A stretch of DNA of 64,000 nucleotides from Macquaria australasica (GCA_005408345.1 SEMN01000063.1:1-64000), one strand, 5' to 3'. Counted from the stretch's first letter, positions 43,703-55,757 are shown. Notes: generated by a model from the letters alone, not told the origin. Numbers and translations: made by a program.

Positions 43703-44151
43703 ATGTTTAAAATGTTTGTCATTTTGTTTTTTACTCTGTCTTTGCTCACAGGTAAGAGTCACAAGATGTGTGTAATTTCTCATGACACTAACAGACCTTT
43801 CTGTTTACCTTCGGTTTTTCTTTTTGTCCTCTAGACAAAGTGATATCATCGCTCACGATCCAACAAACACCTGCAAATTTCCTGATAAAACCTGAACAAA
43901 AAGAAGCCCATCTTGGCTGTTACCATGGAGACACCAACTATCCCTACATGCTTTGGTACCGACACAAGTCAGCAGCAGGAGGCAAGAGGGCCATGGAGCT
44001 GATCGGACTGCTTCAGTATGAAAACCCGAACCTTGAGAAGAACTTTGAGGCACGTTTCAACGTAACGGGCCATGCAACGGGCCAAGCTCAGCTTGTCATC
44101 TCCAGCATAAACCCAACAGACAGTGCAGAGTACTTCTGTGCAGCGAGGTAG
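43703..44151 (+). CDS. TRB variable gene V9B (terminal germline stop)
   Basis: Leader 43703-43751, V exon 43835-44151. It ends EYFCAAR then TAG directly against heptamer CACAGTG 44152-44158, with a 22 bp spacer and nonamer ACAAAAAGC 44181-44189. Differs from V9A by Arg to His before the first Cys, Ser to Arg in FR2, and Ile to Val and Arg to Gln in FR3. Confidence 0.9.
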
Positions 44152-44525
44152 CACAGTGTTTCAACTCCTCTGGCTCCTTTACAAAAAGCTGGTGGCCCAC
44201 AGTATCAAACATGCACCTGCATCAAACCTAAACGGCTTGATAAAGAGAGGTTGTGACACACAGCCACATATCTCAGCTGCTGTAGCTTTATTTGCCTGCC
44301 CTGAGAGGACAAACTATGTGTGAGACAAACTGAAATGATGAATCAAACAGAAGACGGACTGGACACTGATGCACGCTGTTGTGCACCTCAAGACGGCGTA
44401 CACAACTCCTCCCATGACTCCATAATGCTAATGAGACAGAGATTCTGATGTCATTTCCTCTGTTCAGATCTCAAGTGTTGGCTCATTGTATTTTCATTCA
44501 TTTCACTTCCTCTTCCTAAATCAAA

Positions 44526-45111
44526 ATGATCCCAGGCTTCACTGCATTGACATTCTTCATGCTTTGGGCTGCAGGTAAAGTTAACATCTATAAAGATAAA
44601 AAGAAACACGCACACAATCTGGCTTCCTCTAATCACATTTATGATGAAAATATTTCTGGTGTTTAATTTCCATCATTTGTTGCTCTGAGCGGAACTTCTG
44701 ATTTCACCTGTTTTCAAAGAATTTAACATGTATCGATACAACTAATATTGAAGTGATTTAGTAGATATTTATCATGCTGCTAATAGCTTTTCTGTTTGTT
44801 TCTGTGTTTCAGATGTTCAGTCTCAGTCTGTGCTGATCACTCAGTGGCCCCACTACATCTCCAGTCTTTCCAGTGGCTTGGCAGAAATGCACTGCTACCA
44901 GAATAACACTGATTATCAATATCTGTACTGGTACAGACAGCTGAGAGGAAAGGGTTTTCAGTTAATGGTGACTATAGTAGTTGGCAACGCAAATTATGAA
45001 GAAGAATTCAAATCTGGTTTTCAGGCAGTGAAATCGGAGAAGCAGTGGTCTCTGACAATAACCAGCGTTCAGACGACAGATGAGGCTGTTTATCTGTGTG
45101 CTGCCAGTCTA
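44526..45111 (+). CDS. TRB variable gene V10B
   Basis: Leader 44526-44574, V exon 44813-45111. The RSS is CACAGTG 45112-45118, a 23 bp spacer and ACAAAAACA 45142-45150. The CRE/ETS motif is kept at 44446-44459. It differs from V10A by one CDR2 residue (MVTIVV versus MVTTVV). Confidence 0.93.
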
Positions 45112-45150
45112 CACAGTGCTGTGGCAGACCTCAGGTCTGTGACAAAAACA

Positions 45151-45605
45151 TACAGCAAAGAAGCTGTTCATTGTTCTGACACCTGACTCACATTAATAAT
45201 AATCAAATGAAGGAAGGAACTCAACCACACTGTGGAGAAGATGATATCAGGGACTTTTACTACACATCGTGTTGTTTTGCTTATATTAATGGCAGTGAGG
45301 AAGAAAGAAAGTGAATAAGGAATAAACTGCTCTCTAAAATTAAACATGACATTTATTGGTCATTTGTTTCAACACTTAAAAACAACCTTTGTTTGTGCTT
45401 TCCTGACAAGCGACCACCTGCAGCGGTGCAAATTACTGTCCTGAATAGATTCAACCAATAGGTGGAGACACAGCACATGGCATGCAGCTTTTATCAAGAG
45501 GATGTGGTGATGAATTAACCCACACACACAGACACAACACCCTCCCTCTTCACCCTGAGCCTCATTTTTCTCAGGGCAATACTTTTCTCACATCAGTGCC
45601 TGACA
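45151..45605. other. Intergenic DNA, V10B to V11B
   Basis: Collinear with 9612-10066; no gene seen. Confidence 0.45.
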
Positions 45606-46107
45606 ATGTCTTCTTCTACGCAAACCTTTGGTTTTCTCTTCATCTGTTTTTATTGTAAGATGTCGAATTTCATCCTGAATTACATGAAACTACTCATTAG
45701 CCATGTTTAAAATGCTCCAAAATCATATTATATTAATAATCTAAATATAGTTTTGTCTCCTTGTCTGTTGTTTCAGTAACAGTTTTGACTAAAATCTGCT
45801 TCCTCCACAGGTCAGGTGAGCGCCGTCACATTCCACCAATCTGCCCAACAGATAGTGAAGGACAGCAGTAAGGTCGAGATTAACTGCAGGCATGATGATA
45901 CTAACCTTGTCATAATGCTCTGGTATCAGCAAAGAAAGGACAGTCTGTCTATGACCCTCATTGGTTATGGATATGAAAGTTCCCAAAACTATGAGGGTCA
46001 GTTTGAAGAACAATTCAAACTGACAAGAGAAGACACAGTGAGGGGAACGCTGACTATTCACAGAGCAAACCTGTCACACTCAGCTGTTTATTTCTGCGCT
46101 GCCAGTA
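45606..46107 (+). CDS. TRB variable gene V11B
   Basis: Leader 45606-45654, V exon 45811-46107. The RSS is CACAGTG 46108-46114, a 24 bp spacer and CTAAAAACC 46139-46147. Two residues differ from V11A: Asn to Ser at the FR1 start (QVSAV) and Ser to Asn in CDR1 (DTNLV). Intact. Confidence 0.93.
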
Positions 46108-46258
46108 CACAGTGATGCGGTTTAATGCCACTCCCTCACTAAAAACCCTGATCTGTTCCCTGTAAATGAGACGTTTGCATTTGCACAAGAGGTGGTGCCT
46201 CTCTTGATACATCATTGGAGGAAGCTGTGTTTCTCCTGCAACAGCACAAACTTGAAGA

Positions 46259-46719
46259 ATGTCTCCAGCTGTGATTGGATTTCTTCTGATCTTTCTTCCA
46301 TGTAATGAAATCAACTTCAACAATAAGAATTTACTTGTGGTGTTAATTTTTTACAGCAATTATACGATTGTTTTTTCCCTGTGGCTTCTGAATCAACCTT
46401 TTAAAATCTGTTTTTCCCACAGATCAAGCTAAGAGTGTGACGTTTCAGCCGTCTCATCCAAGAATAATCAACGAAACAGCCAGGGTAGAAATTAAATGCA
46501 GTCACGATGATAACAGCCTCTATTCAATGCTCTGGTACCAGCAAAAAGAAAGAGGTTTGATGAGTTTGATTGGATACAGCTACATGAGCAATGACCCCAA
46601 CTATGAGAAGCAGTTTGAAGGTCGGTTTGAGATTACAAGAAAAGACACCCGAACAGGAGCTCTGATCATCGACAGTGTGAATCTATCAGACTCAGCTGTG
46701 TATTTCTGCGCTGCCAGTA
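46259..46719 (+). CDS. TRB variable gene V12B
   Basis: Leader 46259-46301, V exon 46423-46719. The RSS is CACAGTG 46720-46726, a 24 bp spacer and CTAAAAACC 46751-46759. CDR1 (NSLYSM) and CDR2 (YMSNDPN) differ from V12A while frameworks are almost unchanged (one FR3 Gln to Glu). Confidence 0.93.
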
Positions 46720-46759
46720 CACAGTGATGTGGTTTAATGCCACCCCATTACTAAAAACC

Positions 46760-47507
46760 CTGTTCTCTTTTTCTCTGTTGTTTTCAAGTTCAAGATCCTG
46801 GCAGGCTGGTGGAATCTGCATCAATACAGTTACTGGCCAAGTATATTGACACATAGGAGAAATTTGACTCTGGTTGTCAGCAAATTTAAATAAGGATATA
46901 ATACGGACATAAAGCTATACAAAACTAAAGAAATGTAAGCAAATTTAAACATATAACAGGCAAAAGAAAGACAACAAACTAAGCACAGTATACACACGCA
47001 GGTCAGGTTGTTAATGTCTATGTACTTTGCATTCAGGGTTGTGGTAGAGTGCAGGCATTGAAAAAAAAGTTGTAGGCTATGTAATAAATGCTGTATATAT
47101 ATATGTATAATACAGCCAACTGAGACTTAAGCATGACAATGAAATTATGTACATATTGCAGTGTGTTCAACTATAATGCTAACATATGGAACAATCAGAT
47201 TACTTAGTATTGCAGTGTTATTTCACAGGAATTGTTCTGAAATAAAGTGGCCAATTCAACTGTTCATGAGTGTGTGACAAGAAACTGCTGTTGTGTCAGC
47301 TTTCATGATAATACAGCTCAACAGCAACACAAACTACAGCATCGGAAACAGCCACGAAGATGAATCAACTCCTCTCTAAAACTGTTTCAACAACCTAGAG
47401 GCAAATATGATACAAAACTAATTTAATATACAAACATGAGAGTTCAAATTTCACCAAACCATCAGCATCCAAAGCAAATGAAAAATATGTTCAGCCACAA
47501 CAAGAAA
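46760..47507. other. Intergenic DNA, V12B to hAT fragment
   Basis: Collinear with 11221-11960. No gene seen; short TA repeat near 47094-47107. Confidence 0.45.
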
Positions 47508-48276
47508 GTCTTATCTGAACTGCATGCAAAGGTTCAGACAATTTCACAGTCTGGGAACATTGCGTAAAATAAGTCTCCTACTCCCTCATTTGATTTATAT
47601 GATTGGTGTTTTATCACTGTGTCCAGACACCACTGTATCTCTGCTTTTCGTGTAGGTGTACACCCGAATGTTGTGCGGAGATCCATTGTTGGTATTGGAG
47701 ATGGGGGTGGAGGCGTGGTGGAGACAAGGGAAGACGTAGAACAGAACTGGGCAATACCTGGCGTCTGTTGGAGGGAAGACTTCGCCATTTTGTGTTTATT
47801 ACCCTTCATGTGAAACTCCACTGCCTTTAAACCCATCGTGCCAAGTTTGAAAGACTTCTTACACAAAGTACACCGCGTCTCGTAAGCATTGCCTGGTATT
47901 GGTTTCAGCCAAATCTGTCTATTTTCATTAAACTTACACTTTCCCATGTCAATGTCGTTGGTAGTGCATTGACTCTTAGCAAGTGCCGTCGACAGTGTGA
48001 ATCCCGGCAGCAAACAAAATGAGTGTTGTTTGTTCTGCTACCCTGATCTGCGTGGCATTCGGTAAATTATTTGAAAAATAGAATGTTACCAATTATTTAG
48101 AGATTTTAAATTGCAATGTCAGAAAAAATATTCTTAAAATCCAACGTCCAATATATTATCATTTTTAAGACTTTTGAAAGATAGATTTAAGACATTTTAA
48201 TACCAATTAAGGCCTTATTTTTAGATGAATGAATTCAATGCCTTTTAAGACTTTTTAAGGATCCACGGGAACCCTG
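47508..48276 (-). mobile_element. hAT-type DNA transposon fragment, cassette B only
   Basis: Read on the minus strand, it starts at 48276 with CAGGGTTCCCGTGGATCC, a terminal sequence typical of fish hAT elements. It then carries a 159-codon frame (48013 down to 47534). That frame holds a C-x2-C-x16-H-x5-H zinc finger (CTLCKKSF then FHMKGNKH), preceded by MGKCKFNENRQIW, like the N-terminal DNA-binding exon of hAT-family proteins. The catalytic part and the other end are missing. Cassette A has about 670 bp of other DNA at this place, so insertion came with deletion. Confidence 0.7.
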
Positions 48277-48370
48277 TAATTATCAAAATTGCTTCTGTTG
48301 ATCAACTAATCGATTTGTTTTAGCTAAGCTTGTAAGATCAAAAGCAAGTTACCGTATAACAGCAGTTAAG

Positions 48371-48797
48371 TAGAGTTGCACCTAACAATTATTTTAATTG
48401 TCAAATAATCTGTTACTTTTTTGATTAATTGTTTAGTCTAAAAAATGCCAGAAATTTGTAAAAAAAAAAAATAAAAAAAAATATCCACAATTTCCCAAAG
48501 CCCAAGATGGCATCTTCATCTTGTTTTGTCCAGTAGCAGTTCAAAACCCAAAGATATTCAACGTACAATAATAAAAAACAAAAAAGCAGAAAAACAAAAC
48601 AGATAATCTTCATATTTGAGGTACTGAAAATTACTGACTTTAACGATTAATCAATTATCAAAATTGTCTAATAATTTTCTGTTGATCGACAGAGTAATTG
48701 GCTTATTGTTTCAGTAACAAATAAAATTATAATTACATTTTTTATTACATAACAATTGAAATATATCAAAGTATATCAAATTAATTCCTGGAGCTAC
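48371..48797 (+). repeat. Common fish interspersed repeat, cassette B copy
   Basis: Same element as 12725-13156 with small indels; starts TAGAGTTGCACCTAAC and ends GGAGCTAC. Confidence 0.6.
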
Positions 48798-49385
48798 AAT
48801 ATTACAAAGTGATGACGAACATGGTGACATCACAAAAGCTGTCCATCATCTTGTAAGAATAAGAGGAACATAATGCTGGATGGTGTTTGTTACGTCACTT
48901 TTTAATCACAGTATAATGTCAGTACATTGTCCAGTTATCACATTTAATACATTTTTTTTTTTTTGAGGTCTGTTGCTTGTTGTAAATTCATTCTTATTTG
49001 AAAGTCATTTATACATTCCACTTTATCTTACCATTGAATAGCAGAGAAGCATCACCCTACCAAAAACATTAGTCTCAGTTTTAATGTTGAATTTACATTG
49101 ATGTTGATGGTGCAAATGTGGTTTCAGATGCTTTTCCACACACTTTGGGGGAACACTTGATGCATTAAATTCATTCAAATGACGTTTATTGAAGATCAAC
49201 ACAAAGTACTAAAACCATCAGAATGACAGAAAAATTCATCTTTCATGTGCTCCAAAGTCTCAATTCATAATCAGCGAATGAGAATTACAGGCATCATGTG
49301 ATCTTGTGACCTCATGGTTTGTGAGTGCTGAACAGATTGACGTGTGACTCTTCCTCATTCAGCTGGAAGAAGGCTCATCGCTGAC
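48798..49385. other. Intergenic DNA and V13B promoter side
   Basis: Collinear with 13157-13740, keeping the TTGTGACCTCA motif. No gene seen. Confidence 0.45.
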
Positions 49386-49860
49386 ATGCTAATCACGGTT
49401 CTTTATCTGACACTACTTTTACACTCAGGTGGGTTTTATGCATTAATTAATGGATGTACTAACTAACAGGTGCTTGAATGGCCGAGTTCCCATCACATGT
49501 ATACATCACATATTTGTGAATTCACTGTTCTGTACATTGAGGCGAGACACAATGAAACATTAACCTTCATGTGCTGCAGGTCTCACAGTTGTAGTTCTTC
49601 AGTCTGGAGATCAAGTGTCCCACCGCGGAGTAACAGTGATGTTGGAGTGCAGCATGGGTCCAGGGTTCAGCATGGGCAGCTACACCATGTACTGGTACCG
49701 ACAAAACCACTACGGAGCTCCGCTGGAGTTCCTCACCAAAGAGTACGACCAAACTGTGGGAAACTTCCAGTCGTTTATCGACACATCCAAAAACATCTTC
49801 TCTCTTCAAATTACTGAGCTGTTCCTGAATGACAGCAGCACCTACTACTGTGCTGCCAGT
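49386..49860 (+). CDS. TRB variable gene V13B
   Basis: Leader 49386-49428, V exon 49580-49860. The RSS is CACAGTG 49861-49867, a 23 bp spacer and ACAAATAAT 49891-49899. One residue differs from V13A (GVTVM). Intact. Confidence 0.92.
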
Positions 49861-50471
49861 CACAGTGATGCACACAAACCAGACAGTCATACAAATAATA
49901 CGTCTGTCTGCCACAGACAGGAAGGAGCTGTGGCTTGTTTGGAGCAGTTGCCAATTTTACAGTAGATAAAAAAAAACACAGTTGCCACAGTGGAACAATG
50001 AAGACATCATATCATTGAATCAATCCCAAAAGTAGGGTAAGACACACTGGGCCAATATTGGTTATTTAGTTTATATATCTGGTCATGTCTTCAACCACCA
50101 CTATGATAGAGGTCACGATCTAACAACTGCTACAAAAGCAACAATTACTATAAACTCACTGCTCTTACAGTGCTCTTAAGCAAGGAACTCAGAACCTGCA
50201 GTTGTTGCTCAGTGTCCACTAGGAGACTGTGGCTGTACAGAGAAACCTGAACCTGTGAAACAATATGAATATGGGCAAGGAGTTCCTGGTAAAAGAAAAA
50301 CAGAGGAGAGGGGAGGATCAGAGCTTATTTAAGTTTTGATTATAGCAGTACAGTAAGTTACACCTGCTGCTGTTCAGCCTGATAGAAGACAGTAGAGTTA
50401 CAATTGTCAATGAAGATGGTTAGACGGATCAGATTTTTTAAACTCTGGATAACTGTATAATCACTGCGACA

Positions 50472-50905
50472 ATGAACGTCTTCTTGTTTGCAGTTCTAAT
50501 CTTCTCCAGTAAGGACATTTAAATTCAATTTTCATCAGATTTTCTTCCTCAAGTTATTGTTTATAGTTTGTTAACTTGTCTTTTTTTCTTGTTTTCCAGA
50601 TTTCTCCTTCTGTGTAAAAATTCACCAGCCTCCATTTGTACTCAGCCGTGAAGGACACGCAGCTGTAACTTTGCAGTGTGAACAAGATGATGATCAATAT
50701 TTCTACATGTACTGGTACAGACAAAGCAGCAGTGGGAAAATTCAGGTAGTATCATTGTCTCTTGGTAAGGACGTGTCAAGCATTGAAGCTCCTTTCAACA
50801 AATCCAAGTGCACCATGTCCCGGCCTGCAGTGTTTAATTCCTCTCTGCAGATACACCCTGTTGAGGCTGCAGACTCAGCGGTGTATTACTGTGCTTCTAG
50901 TAGAG
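50472..50905 (+). CDS. TRB variable gene V14B (D-proximal)
   Basis: Leader 50472-50508 (MNVFLFAVLIFS), V exon 50600-50905. The RSS is CACAATG 50906-50912, a 23 bp spacer and ACAACAACC 50936-50944. Differs from V14A by Pro to Ala in FR1 and Leu to Val in FR2. It keeps CASS and the extra FR3 Cys. Confidence 0.92.
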
Positions 50906-50944
50906 CACAATGATTCAAAAAGCCTTAGCAGCTAAACAACAACC

Positions 50945-52728
50945 CCAAGAACAAACTAAAAAGAGGTGACAGGGAGGAGAGATGAGTGAGGAGGGTTAAT
51001 GTTTTAAACTAGGGGGCATGACGGGCAACTTAGATTAGTGTGACATGAAAATTAGAATTGGGACATCAACTAAAAAAAACAGTTTATCATGCTGTTTATC
51101 GTGTTGTTAAAAAAACAGCATGGTAAACTCCCCTAGTTCATTAAAAGGTACAAGAACTGCCTCTCCACAGTTCAGTGATGTTCCTGCAGCACCACAATGC
51201 TGATCAGTTCAGATAAGTAAGCAGGTGTCAACACTAAGTTTCTACAGCCCATACAACATTATTGCCCTGTACAGTGTCTCATCTGTGTCACTCTGTGCTG
51301 CACTTTATTATATCATTTAATTCTGTGTGCAGCCTGACAAGATTAAAGTTTATAAAGTTTAAGAGGTTATCATACACTGACCTCTGCAGGGTTCATGTGG
51401 GATTACACTTAGATGTGGTGGTTAAAAGTAAAATCCATACACTATGTAAAGCAGGGGACCAGTCAAATCATTTAAGTGTTATTAAACTGAGTTGTATAGA
51501 TGTGAAGTGGTCTGATCTGAATATGGTGCTGTTTACATAAAAGTAAAGAAGAGAAAATCTCATACTGCAGTTACTTTTATTAAGTTGGAATAAAGGGACA
51601 TAAACTATGACTGCCATTCATGTAGTTTAATGATAATATTAAAAAGAACAAAGAGTGATACGTTACGATTTTTTAAATTTAGGGACAGATTACACAGTGA
51701 ACAGACTAATGCCACATGTCATAGCATTTAAGCTAAATGTTAATGTGCAAAGCTTGTCCTTAGATCAGGTATTATTTAATAAACAAAAAATTGAAAATCT
51801 TCTTAGAAATTCATTCAGATATGAGCTGAAGAGGAACAAAAATAAACAATCCAATATTGAAATGTTGACTGAAACGTAAGACAATATGTTGTTTAAGGAT
51901 GTCATGCCATCCTATCTTTATCTTTGATAATGTTCTAATTGACAGATGCTATAAACTATAATAAATATAATTTAAAAAATGATCAAAACTGTATTAAAAC
52001 CTGGTGATACAATCATTTCTTAGGCAATAGAAGGATACGGTGTAACATTGACTTCATAATGGATGCGACACATTTTTAACTAATGATGCATAATGACAAT
52101 ATTATTTAATAGTGTGATAACCTACTATGACATTCTTCTTCCTCTCATTAGTTAATAGAATTACATAACTTAAAAACATGTTATGCCAATTATGATATCA
52201 TTATATAAATTTGATATCATTTGTTGTTAAACCTGCATTGACAGATTTTTTTGGCCACTTCAGGGCAGCAGAACCACTTCTTCCACATCCAGCAGCTAAT
52301 GAGCAACATAAGCATTTATTCGGAGCTGTGCGTCTCACCACCTGGTGAATGTTAAGTCCAATATTCACATCCTTTGGCTCTGTTTTGGTCTCCTCCAACT
52401 CTTAAGGGAAATGTCTGGTTCTTTAGGATTACTGTTCTCCAGTTGGCAGGTAATGTGTGTGTTTATCAGGGCTGTTTCATTGAAAACAGCTGCTGGTGGA
52501 AACAAACATAATGAGAGCGTAGCCGTAAAACCAAAACAACTACCTTAAGGATGCTAAAATGCTTCATAGAGCTGAGGGGGACTGCAGAGGGAGGTAATAA
52601 TTATCTGCATTCATCACGACGAGTGACACTTTTCACATTACACAGTCAATGTGAAGTAGTGAGTGTTCCTCAGTAAATGTGTCTCCTCAGTTCACTGATA
52701 CCTGGGTGGATCAAGAGGTGTGTCCAAC
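50945..52728. other. V14B to D-B spacer
   Basis: Collinear with 15480-17263, including the hairpin (51081-51129). No credible gene. Confidence 0.5.
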
Positions 52729-52745
52729 AGTGATGTCACTTCCTC
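52729..52745 (+). promoter_or_regulatory. Candidate D-beta promoter motif (CRE + ETS), cassette B
   Basis: AGTGATGTCACTTCCTC, identical to cassette A and at the same distance from D. Confidence 0.6.
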
Positions 52746-52972
52746 AGAGGAGCAACAAACAAAACACAAACAAAGACCCCTTTCCCCTTTTCCTTCCCTC
52801 TTCTTGCTTCTTTTCTTAGCCGTCACAGAAATAGCAGCAGTCAGGTTGGAGCCCGTTCAGCCGTCAGTCAGCCCGACCTGTACAGCTGCTCTCACAAACA
52901 GAGCGAGATGGAGGCTGAGATATGGAGAAGCTGGGTGGGGGAAGGAGAGAGCGGAGAACGAAAGAGACTTCA

Positions 52973-53000
52973 GGTTTTTGTTTGATGCTTTTTCACCGTG
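52973..53000 (+). other. D-B 5' RSS (12-type)
   Basis: Nonamer GGTTTTTGT 52973-52981, 12 bp spacer, heptamer CACCGTG 52994-53000. Confidence 0.95.
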
Positions 53001-53012
53001 GGGACAGGGGGC
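53001..53012 (+). CDS. TRBD: TRB diversity segment D-B
   Basis: GGGACAGGGGGC, identical to D-A. The 5' RSS spacer differs by one base (TTGATG versus GTGATG) and the 3' spacer by one (AATAGAGCC versus AATAAAGCC). Confidence 0.95.
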
Positions 53013-53051
53013 CACGGTGATACAATCCAATAGAGCCGCCGTACAAAAACC
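53013..53051 (+). other. D-B 3' RSS (23-type)
   Basis: Heptamer CACGGTG 53013-53019, 23 bp spacer, nonamer ACAAAAACC 53043-53051. Confidence 0.95.
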
Positions 53052-53404
53052 TCCTCCCATTAACACCCATTGTGTAGACTGCTACATGCTACCTGGGACA
53101 CTTGGAAGAGCAGAAAAATCCATAATCTGAAGGCTTATAGAATGGCAGGACACTTTGACATTGAAAAGTCAATTTATATGCAGAAAATCAGCTGGAAAAA
53201 AGTTTTTAAAATGACTTTCAAATCATTTGTGCAGCATTTGGGTGCTTCTTTTACTCATCTTGACAAAAACATAATAGCTTTGGACATTATGAAGCTCATC
53301 CTGCATGTTTAAACCTTCTTCATCCTCTGGATTATTATACTGTGTCTCAACATGCTGATTATGAAGAGTTTTGTGACTTTTTGGTAGAGGAGACATTCAG
53401 TGTG

Positions 53405-53455
53405 ACACTGGAAGGGAAGCTTACTTTGGAAAGGGAACAAAACTCACTGTTTTGG
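53405..53455 (+). CDS. TRB J1B
   Basis: TGREAYFGKGTKLTVL (Arg for Thr of J1A). Heptamer CAGTGTG 53398-53404. Confidence 0.92.
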
Positions 53456-53586
53456 GTAAGTCAGAGCTTTTGCACCTTCAGTTCACTGCAACAAACTTAA
53501 AATAGTTTAAATGTTGGCGTAAAAGTGAAAGAAAAAACTGTTGTTGTGAAAAAGCTGAAGTATTGAGCTGAAGTGAGAACACTGTG

Positions 53587-53638
53587 ACCTACAATAATCC
53601 TGCTTACTTTGGCCAAGGAACAAAACTGACGGTTTTAG
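53587..53638 (+). CDS. TRB J2B
   Basis: TYNNPAYFGQGTKLTVL. Heptamer CACTGTG 53580-53586. Its 3' flank is of the J3A type, so the J3 unit was lost here by unequal exchange (or was gained in A). Confidence 0.92.
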
Positions 53639-53769
53639 GTAAGTCAGAACTTTTGCACCTTCAGTTCACTGCAACAAACTTAAAATAGTTTAAATGTTGG
53701 TGTGAAAGTGAAGGATAACATTGTAGTTATGAAAAAGTTGAAGTATTGAGCTGAAGTGAGAACACTGTG

Positions 53770-53821
53770 ACCAACACTCAGCCTGCTTACTTTGGCCAAG
53801 GAACCAAACTGACAGTTTTAG
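53770..53821 (+). CDS. TRB J4B
   Basis: TNTQPAYFGQGTKLTVL, same protein as J4A. Heptamer CACTGTG 53763-53769. Confidence 0.92.
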
Positions 53822-53970
53822 GTAAATATTTCATTTTATTATTGTATTTTGATAGATGTCACATTGCTTTAAAGTCTCAGTATGAACAGAAGTATTAGTG
53901 AAAACTTTCTAAAAGATAATCCTGGTAGAGAAAAACACAAGAGTTTCATGCTCAGTATTTCTGCACTGTG

Positions 53971-54021
53971 ACCAAGGAAGTGAAGCTTACTTTGGAAAAG
54001 GAACCAAACTGACTGTTTTAG
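53971..54021 (+). CDS. TRB J5B
   Basis: QGSEAYFGKGTKLTVL, same protein as J5A. Heptamer CACTGTG 53964-53970. Confidence 0.92.
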
Positions 54022-54169
54022 GTAAATATTTCAGTTTATTACTGTAGTTTCATAGATGTCACATTGCTTTAACGTCTTACTATAAACAGAAGAACTTGTT
54101 AAAACTTTCCAAAGATTATTCTGATAGAGAAAGACGTAAGAGTTTCATGCTCAGTATTTTTGCACTGTG

Positions 54170-54220
54170 ACAATGCAAACGAAGCGTACTTTGGGAAAGG
54201 AACAAAACTCACTGTTCTTG
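54170..54220 (+). CDS. TRB J6B
   Basis: NANEAYFGKGTKLTVL. Heptamer CACTGTG 54163-54169. Confidence 0.92.
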
Positions 54221-54483
54221 GTAAGTAAGACATCGAACTTTCTTCTGCTTAATTTACCTCTAAAACAAAACAAAAAACACAGTAAAAGAATTTAAAGCAG
54301 GTCTGTTGACTGGGGAAAAAGTTTTGTGTTGCATGAAACCAGACTGCAGTGCAGCAAATGTTGGTTTTAGATTTAAAGAATAGTGACAGTCAATACAATA
54401 AACACTTAGAAGCAACGAAAAGTAAAGAGGCAAAGTAAAAGCAGCATGTTGGGTTGTTTTGAGCACTGATCAAGTGCACTGTG

Positions 54484-54537
54484 ACTCTGGTGTTAATGAA
54501 GCTTACTTCGGTGGAGGAACAAAGTTAACAGTTTTAG
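54484..54537 (+). CDS. TRB J7B
   Basis: SGVNEAYFGGGTKLTVL. Heptamer CACTGTG 54477-54483. Confidence 0.92.
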
Positions 54538-54708
54538 GTAAGAAACATATATCGTGTATACATGTCAATGATAAAGTCTGTGGTAAGAAATCAGAACAAA
54601 CGTAAAGAAACATTGAATTGGAGTAGTGCATTAAGAATCAAAATGTTCTTCGGTCTTTATAGTTAAAGTTCAGTTCAGGGCTTTTTGATGTTAAGCTTAA
54701 GCTCTGTG

Positions 54709-54756
54709 CCAATTACGAAGCCTATTTCGGCCAGGGAACTAAACTGACTGTTCTTG
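54709..54756 (+). CDS. TRB J8B
   Basis: NYEAYFGQGTKLTVL. Variant heptamer CTCTGTG 54702-54708, as in J8A. About 110 bp of downstream flank seen in A are missing. Confidence 0.9.
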
Positions 54757-54902
54757 GTAAGTAAAACATCAAACGTTCAAAATAAAAGAAAGAAAAGTGA
54801 CATTTAATACAATAAAGTTAATTAAAAAATCAACCAAAAAGTAAAGAGGCAAAGTAAAAGCAGCATGTTAGGCTGTTTTGAGCACTGATCAAGTGCACTG
54901 TG

Positions 54903-54956
54903 ACTCTGGTGGTTATGAAGCTTTCTTTGGTGGAGGAACAAAGTTAACAGTTTTAG
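54903..54956 (+). CDS. TRB J9B
   Basis: SGGYEAFFGGGTKLTVL. Heptamer CACTGTG 54896-54902. Confidence 0.92.
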
Positions 54957-55081
54957 GTAAGAAATCAAACAAATGGAAAAAAAAAAGCTTTATAATTGAA
55001 CATTTATTTAAGAAACGTACAGCACTCCAGTCTAGCTTAAGTTTAGCTCAGAGGTTTTTGTTCTTAAGCTTAAACGCTGTG

Positions 55082-55128
55082 TCAGTACGAAGCCTATTTC
55101 GGCCAAGGCACAAAACTGACTGTTCTTG
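55082..55128 (+). CDS. TRB J10B
   Basis: QYEAYFGQGTKLTVL. Heptamer CGCTGTG 55075-55081, nonamer GGTTTTTGT 55053-55061, 13 bp spacer. Confidence 0.92.
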
Positions 55129-55292
55129 GTAAGTTAACGTAAAGACTAACAGGGTGCTAACTGAGAGGTTTGTGTTGTGTACAACTTGTAAAAAGAAAGC
55201 TGTAGTTGTTGATTTTAAAGCAAAGTTGCATTAAAAGTAACAAGTAAAAGCAGCATGTTGGGCTGTTTTGAGCACTGATCAAGTGCACTGTG

Positions 55293-55346
55293 ACTCTGGT
55301 GCTTCAGAGGCTTACTTTGGTGGAGGAACAAAGTTAACTGTTTTAG
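55293..55346 (+). CDS. TRB J11B
   Basis: SGASEAYFGGGTKLTVL. Heptamer CACTGTG 55286-55292. Confidence 0.92.
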
Positions 55347-55480
55347 GTAAGAAATCAAACAAATGGAGAAAAAGCTTTATAATTGAATGTTTATTTGAGA
55401 AACTTACAAAACTAAAAGGTTAAGAAGCAAAGGAAAAGCAATATCTTGGGCTGTTTTGAGCACTGATCAAGTGCACTGTG

Positions 55481-55534
55481 ACTCTGCTGCTGCAGAGGCT
55501 TACTTTGGTGGAGGAACAAAGTTAACTGTTTTAG
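55481..55534 (+). CDS. TRB J12B
   Basis: SAAAEAYFGGGTKLTVL. Heptamer CACTGTG 55474-55480. Single counterpart of the three repeats J12A-J14A. Confidence 0.92.
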
Positions 55535-55707
55535 GTAAGAAATCCTCTTAAAGTTCATTAAATATTGCTCAGGTATGATTTTGTTACAATGATACTCTAA
55601 GGCTCAAACGACTCCCAGAAACCAAGGTTTTACCCATTACTAGATTAAAAGTGGCACAGATAAAGAGAGGCAGTAGGAAGTTTTTGTTACAGTCGAAAGT
55701 CTCTGTG

Positions 55708-55757
55708 CTCCTACAGCGAGGCTTACTTTGGAGCTGGAACTAAACTCACTGTTTTAG
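55708..55757 (+). CDS. TRB J15B
   Basis: SYSEAYFGAGTKLTVL. Heptamer CTCTGTG 55701-55707. Confidence 0.9.
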
